NCBI GenBank assembly: GCA_944320785.1
Contig: CALUIR010000013.1
Location: forward strand, 1-63,884
Direction: 5' to 3'
From: an uncultured Bacteroidaceae bacterium
Lineage (GTDB): Bacteria; Bacteroidota; Bacteroidia; Bacteroidales; Bacteroidaceae
DNA length: 63,884 nucleotides
Part shown: positions 59,995 through 63,884 of the stretch, piece by piece
Layout: each line of letters begins with the position of its first letter
Position numbering within the stretch: the first letter of the stretch is position 1
Translations under genes and position numbers: made by a program
The notes under the pieces: model-generated
Told to the model about the DNA's origin: nothing
The model's database searches: none
Seen by the model: only the letters and a program-made list of their open reading frames with translations

Positions 59995-61248
59995 ATGCGG
60001 AATGAATTGCAAGCTTTGTTCGGGAAGGTAAGGATGGCTGCCCGTTCGTTGAACCAGTTGGATGATGCCCAGAGGAATGATGTCTTGAATGCGGTGGCGG
60101 ATGCCATTGTCCGTCGGGCGGATTATATTTTGGAAGAGAATGCCAAAGACCTTTTGCGGATGGATGCAGCCAATCCGAAATATGATCGGTTGCAGCTTTC
60201 TTTGCAACGGCTTTGCTCTATCGCGGATGATACCCGCCATGTAGCTTCGTTTCCTTCCCCGTTAGGGCGGGTATTGAAACATGTAGTGCGTCCCAATGGC
60301 ATGGAGCTATCCCGGGTTAGTGTGCCATTCGGTGTTATTGGCATTGTTTATGAGGCACGCCCTAATGTCAGTGTGGATGTTTTTTCCCTTTGTTTCAAGT
60401 CTGGCAACGCTTGTATATTGAAAGGTGGCAGCGACGCTGTTTGTTCTAATCGTGCGATGGTGGAGGTGATACACGATGTGTTGAGGGAATCAGGCTTGAA
60501 TTCGGATGTTGTGGCTTTGCTTCCGCCGGGGCATGAATCCACGTCGGCATTGTTGGATGCCGGGCGCGATGTGGACTTGCTTATTCCTCGTGGCGGACAG
60601 GAGTTGATACGTTTCGTCCGTGAGAATGCCCGTGTGCCGGTCATTGAGACTGGTGCGGGAATTTGCCATACTTACTTTGATGAATATGGGGATGTGGTTA
60701 AGGGGGCATCTGTCATTCATAATGCCAAGACTCGTAGAGTGAGCGTATGCAATGCGCTGGATTGTTTGATTGTCCATGAAAAGCGTTTGTCCGATTTGCC
60801 GGCATTGTGCCGGAAGCTGGCGGACAGCCATGTGGTGATCTATGCGGACAGCCTGGCTTATCAAGCCCTTGAAGGCCGATACCCGGCACGCTTGTTGGAA
60901 CATGCCACTGAGGAGAGTTTTGGCACGGAGTTCTTGTCTTACCGCATGGCTGTAAAGACGGCAGGCAGCATTGATGAGGCATTGGCTCATATTGCCGCGT
61001 ATGGTTCTCGGCATAGCGAATGCATTGTGACGGAGGATGCACGGAATGCGGAGTTGTTTACCCGTGAAGTGGATGCAGCATGCGTTTACACGAATGTATC
61101 CACGGCATTTACGGACGGAGCGCAATTCGGGTTAGGAGCGGAAATCGGTATCAGCACGCAGAAACTTCATGCCAGAGGGCCTATGGGATTGGAGGAACTG
61201 ACCACTTACAAATGGGTTATTCATGGCAACGGGCAGGTGAGAGTATGA
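59995..61248 (+). CDS. proA: glutamate-5-semialdehyde dehydrogenase
   Basis: A 417-residue NADP-dependent enzyme that reduces glutamyl 5-phosphate to the semialdehyde. The catalytic Cys lies in Glu-Thr-Gly-Ala-Gly-Ile-Cys-His-Thr (near 223), and [14 protein letters not shown] (near 112) is present. It directly follows proB with 1 bp, as in many bacteria, and argF' comes 26 bp later. Confidence 0.95.
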   Translation: MRNELQALFGKVRMAARSLNQLDDAQRNDVLNAVADAIVRRADYILEENAKDLLRMDAANPKYDRLQLSLQRLCSIADDTRHVASFPSPLGRVLKHVVRPNGMELSRVSVPFGVIGIVYEARPNVSVDVFSLCFKSGNACILKGGSDAVCSNRAMVEVIHDVLRESGLNSDVVALLPPGHESTSALLDAGRDVDLLIPRGGQELIRFVRENARVPVIETGAGICHTYFDEYGDVVKGASVIHNAKTRRVSVCNALDCLIVHEKRLSDLPALCRKLADSHVVIYADSLAYQALEGRYPARLLEHATEESFGTEFLSYRMAVKTAGSIDEALAHIAAYGSRHSECIVTEDARNAELFTREVDAACVYTNVSTAFTDGAQFGLGAEIGISTQKLHARGPMGLEELTTYKWVIHGNGQVRV

Positions 61249-61274
61249 GTGACATTTTTTTATTTATATAGGAC

Positions 61275-62234
61275 ATGAAACAATTTATCAGTGTTAGGGA
61301 TATCGGTGACTTGAGGTCTGCCGTGGACGAGGCAATGGATATTAAGAAAGACCGGTTCAAACATGTGGAGTTGGGGCGGAACAAGACCTTGCTGATGATT
61401 TTCTTCAATTCCAGCTTGCGGACGCGGTTGAGTACTCAGAAGGCTGCCTACAATTTGGGCATGAATGTCATTGTGCTGGACATAAACCAAGGGGCATGGA
61501 AGTTAGAGACGGAACGCGGCGTGGTGATGGATGGGGACAAGCCGGAGCATCTGCTGGAAGCCATTCCGGTGATGGGCTGTTATTGCGATATTATCGGGGT
61601 GCGTTCCTTTGCCCGTTTCGAGAACCGGGATTATGACTACAACGAGGTCATTTTGAACCAGTTCATCCGTTATTCCGGCAAGCCGGTCTTTTCCATGGAG
61701 GCAGCCACACGGCATCCCTTGCAGAGCTTTGCAGACCTCATTACCATTGAGGAGTACAAGACGAAACCACGCCCCAAGGTCGTGATGACATGGGCGCCCC
61801 ATCCGCGTCCGTTGCCGCAGGCTGTGCCGAACTCTTTTGCGGAATGGATGAATGCCACGGATTATGATTTCGTCATCACGCATCCTGAAGGTTATGAACT
61901 TGATCCGCGTTTTGTGGGTGAAGCCAAAGTGGAATACGACCAAATGAAAGCATTCGAAGGAGCGGATTTCATTTATGCCAAGAATTGGGCGGCTTATATG
62001 GGCGACAATTACGGGCAGATATTGAACTGTGACCGCTCGTGGACGGTAGATAGCCGTCAAATGTCCGTCACCAACAATGCCTATTTTATGCATTGCCTGC
62101 CGGTGCGACGCAACATGATTGTCGCCGATGAGGTCATTGAAGGCCCGCGTTCCATCGTGATTCCGGAAGCGGCCAACCGCGAGATATCGGCCACCGTTGT
62201 GCTGAAACGGCTGCTGGAAGGATTGGAAGGATAA
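61275..62234 (+). CDS. argF': N-succinylornithine carbamoyltransferase (Pro90 type)
   Basis: A 319-residue transcarbamylase. Ser-Ser-Leu-Arg-Thr-Arg (46-51) binds carbamoyl phosphate and His-Cys-Leu-Pro-Val-Arg-Arg-Asn (near 273) is the C-terminal signature. In B. fragilis the enzyme uses N-succinylornithine, and Pro90 sets this choice; the acetyl-using type of Xanthomonas has Glu there. Counting from the ATG, residue 90 here is Pro (Asp-Gly-Asp-Lys-Pro-Glu-His), so the succinyl substrate is inferred. The product goes on to succinylcitrulline and, after removal of the acyl group, to ArgG. It lies in the pro operon rather than the arg operon. Confidence 0.93.
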   Translation: MKQFISVRDIGDLRSAVDEAMDIKKDRFKHVELGRNKTLLMIFFNSSLRTRLSTQKAAYNLGMNVIVLDINQGAWKLETERGVVMDGDKPEHLLEAIPVMGCYCDIIGVRSFARFENRDYDYNEVILNQFIRYSGKPVFSMEAATRHPLQSFADLITIEEYKTKPRPKVVMTWAPHPRPLPQAVPNSFAEWMNATDYDFVITHPEGYELDPRFVGEAKVEYDQMKAFEGADFIYAKNWAAYMGDNYGQILNCDRSWTVDSRQMSVTNNAYFMHCLPVRRNMIVADEVIEGPRSIVIPEAANREISATVVLKRLLEGLEG

Positions 62235-62433
62235 GCAGGATTGCCTCCCCGCCTGAGGGCTTCTTGGGCTGGCTTTCTTTGCTGTTTATGCCACAAAGTT
62301 CCTTGGCGGCGGTGCATGGATGTGGCAGGACTGCTTGCGGGCCGTCCTTGCTTTAGGGTGGCAAATTCCCGGCTTATGCAGGCATGCTGCAAGATAAACA
62401 CCGGCGATTACGGAAAGATTTCGATAATTGTGC

Positions 62434-62441
62434 TAACTTTG
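62434..62441 (+). promoter_or_regulatory. -7 element TAACTTTG of fumarase gene
   Basis: Exact TAnnTTTG, 41 bases before the ATG, in a 247-bp gap with nothing else I can support. Confidence 0.5.
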
Positions 62442-62481
62442 TGCCGCTAACTAACCGATTATAAATAAGGAGAACACCATT

Positions 62482-63884
62482 ATGGCAACACCAGAGTTCA
62501 AGTACCAGCCCATGTTTGAGATGGGCAAGGATGACACCGAGTATTATCTGCTCACGAAGGACTACGTATCCGTGGGCGAGTTTGAAGGGAAACCGATATT
62601 GAAAGTGGCCAAGGAGGGCTTGACGGCCATGGCCAACGCGGCCTTCCGCGACGTGTCGTTCATGCTGCGCCCGGCGCACAACGAGCAAGTGGCGAAGATA
62701 CTCTCCGACCCGGAAGCCAGCGCGAACGACAAGTATGTGGCACTCACTTTCCTGCGCAACGCCGAGGTGGCCGCCAAAGGCAAGCTGCCTTTCTGCCAAG
62801 ACACCGGCACGGCCATCGTGCATGGCGAGAAGGGCCAGCAGGTGTGGACTGGCTATTGCGATGAAGAAGCCCTTTCCTTAGGCGTTTACAAGACTTACAC
62901 GGAGGAGAACCTGCGTTATTCCCAGAACGCGCCCCTCAGCATGTATGAGGAGGTGAACACCCGCTGCAACCTGCCTGCGCAGATCGACATCGAGGCCACG
63001 GAGGGCATGGAGTATCGTTTCCTATGTGTCACCAAGGGGGGAGGGTCGGCCAATAAGACCTACCTCTACCAGGAAACGAAAGCCATCCTGAACCCGGAGA
63101 CGCTCGTCCCCTTCCTCGTGGAGAAGATGAAAACCTTGGGGACAGCCGCCTGCCCACCCTACCACATCGCCTTCGTCATCGGCGGCACGTCGGCAGAGAA
63201 GAACCTCCTCACCGTGAAGCTCGCCTCCACCCATTACTATGACAACCTGCCCACCACGGGCAATGAAGGGGGCCGCGCTTTCCGCGACGTGGAACTGGAG
63301 AAGAAGGTGCTGGACGAAGCCCACCGCATCGGCCTCGGCGCACAGTTCGGCGGGAAATACTTTGCCCACGACGTGCGCATCATCCGCCTGCCCCGGCACG
63401 GGGCGTCCTGCCCTGTGGGCCTGGGCGTGAGCTGCTCGGCCGACCGCAACATCAAGTGCAAAATCAACCGTGACGGCATCTGGATAGAAAAGCTCGACGA
63501 CAACCCCGGCCGCCTTATCCCCGAAGAACTCCGGCAGGCCGGCGAGGGTGATGCCGTGCGTATTGACCTGAACCGTCCCATGCCGGAAATCCTGAAGGAA
63601 CTTTCCAAATACCCCGTGGCCACCCGCTTGTCGCTGAACGGCACCATCATCGTGGGACGCGACATCGCACACGCCAAACTGAAGGAACGTCTTGACCGGG
63701 GCGAGGATCTCCCACAATATATCAAGGATCACCCTATCTACTATGCCGGGCCGGCCAAGACCCCGGAAGGGATGCCCTGCGGCTCCATGGGCCCCACCAC
63801 CGCCGGCCGCATGGACCCCTACGTGGACCTCTTCCAGAGCCACGGCGGCAGCATGGTGATGCTGGCCAAGGGCAACCGCAGCCA
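62482..63884 (+). CDS. fum: class I fumarate hydratase (partial)
   Basis: The first 467 residues of an iron-sulfur class I fumarase; the window ends before the stop. Cluster cysteines are seen in Pro-Phe-Cys-Gln-Asp-Thr-Gly-Thr (near 112) and [11 protein letters not shown] (near 310-320). Thr-Lys-Gly-Gly-Gly-Ser-Ala-Asn (near 183) and Gly-Pro-Thr-Thr-Ala-Gly-Arg-Met (near 437) are also typical. It interconverts fumarate and malate, which in Bacteroidales feeds the reductive branch to succinate and propionate and so relates to meaB at the other end of the window. Codons are richer in C than in the neighbouring argF'. Confidence 0.94.
   Translation, partial: MATPEFKYQPMFEMGKDDTEYYLLTKDYVSVGEFEGKPILKVAKEGLTAMANAAFRDVSFMLRPAHNEQVAKILSDPEASANDKYVALTFLRNAEVAAKGKLPFCQDTGTAIVHGEKGQQVWTGYCDEEALSLGVYKTYTEENLRYSQNAPLSMYEEVNTRCNLPAQIDIEATEGMEYRFLCVTKGGGSANKTYLYQETKAILNPETLVPFLVEKMKTLGTAACPPYHIAFVIGGTSAEKNLLTVKLASTHYYDNLPTTGNEGGRAFRDVELEKKVLDEAHRIGLGAQFGGKYFAHDVRIIRLPRHGASCPVGLGVSCSADRNIKCKINRDGIWIEKLDDNPGRLIPEELRQAGEGDAVRIDLNRPMPEILKELSKYPVATRLSLNGTIIVGRDIAHAKLKERLDRGEDLPQYIKDHPIYYAGPAKTPEGMPCGSMGPTTAGRMDPYVDLFQSHGGSMVMLAKGNRS

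Noticed and set aside
62235-62481. riboswitch before the fumarase gene
   Set aside because: No conserved riboswitch core is visible; only a -7 element.

Overview
The window reads as a chromosomal segment of a gut-type member of the Bacteroidales (phylum Bacteroidota). Three things support this. Many genes are preceded by the Bacteroidota -7 promoter element TAnnTTTG. The arginine pathway uses the proline-90 form of the transcarbamylase, known from Bacteroides fragilis to act on N-succinylornithine. Family content is typical of the order: PorQ, a T9SS-tailed GH95 fucosidase, an S46 dipeptidyl-peptidase, a split ExbD pair, reg_prop/AraC regulator and a PepSY-like pair behind a two-component system. 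Overall GC is moderate to high and changes sharply in places. I cannot name a species.

Layout. 1-7.2 kb: end of tsaE, a small membrane protein, an array of six palindromes, an HU-like protein and a very large alpha-2-macroglobulin-like protein. 7.2-14.3 kb: a DUF1573 protein and meaB; convergent to them pfkA, and an ispH-cmk-porQ set; then tonB. 14.3-19.5 kb: polyprenyl synthase, unknown protein, TatD, tRNA-Ser(GGA) and an exbB-exbD-exbD operon. 19.5-27 kb: Nudix protein, acetyltransferase, MATE exporter, TPR protein, two thioredoxins and CorA. 27-38.6 kb: secreted GH95 enzyme with its likely membrane-bound AraC-type regulator, an S46 peptidase, a glycosyltransferase and a uracil-DNA glycosylase-like protein. 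38.6-46.1 kb: OmpR-type two-component system with two PepSY-like genes, L-serine deaminase and MutS2. 46.4-50.5 kb: tRNA-Ser(TGA) followed by an accessory patch with an lrgB remnant, a four-gene acetyltransferase operon and an IS982-type transposase remnant. 50.5-62.2 kb: arginine and proline genes. 62.5 kb to the end: class I fumarase, cut by the window edge.

How the genes work together. argR, a GNAT enzyme, argG, argC, argD and argF' give most of the acyl-ornithine route to arginine (argB, the deacylase and argH are not in the window). proB, proA and proC make proline from the same precursor, glutamate. TonB, ExbB and two ExbD proteins energise outer-membrane uptake. PorQ and the T9SS tail on the GH95 enzyme tie together as machine and cargo.

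Most notable. Several intergenic spaces hold tandem or single palindromes of three sequence classes with repeat periods of 21, 22 or 23 bp, and two copies of one class lie in a co-linear block of about 150 bp. An exact 11-bp direct repeat sits in front of the PepSY-like genes beside the OmpR-type regulator. The acetyltransferase operon has an apparent one-base frameshift in its first gene and decayed genes on both sides.
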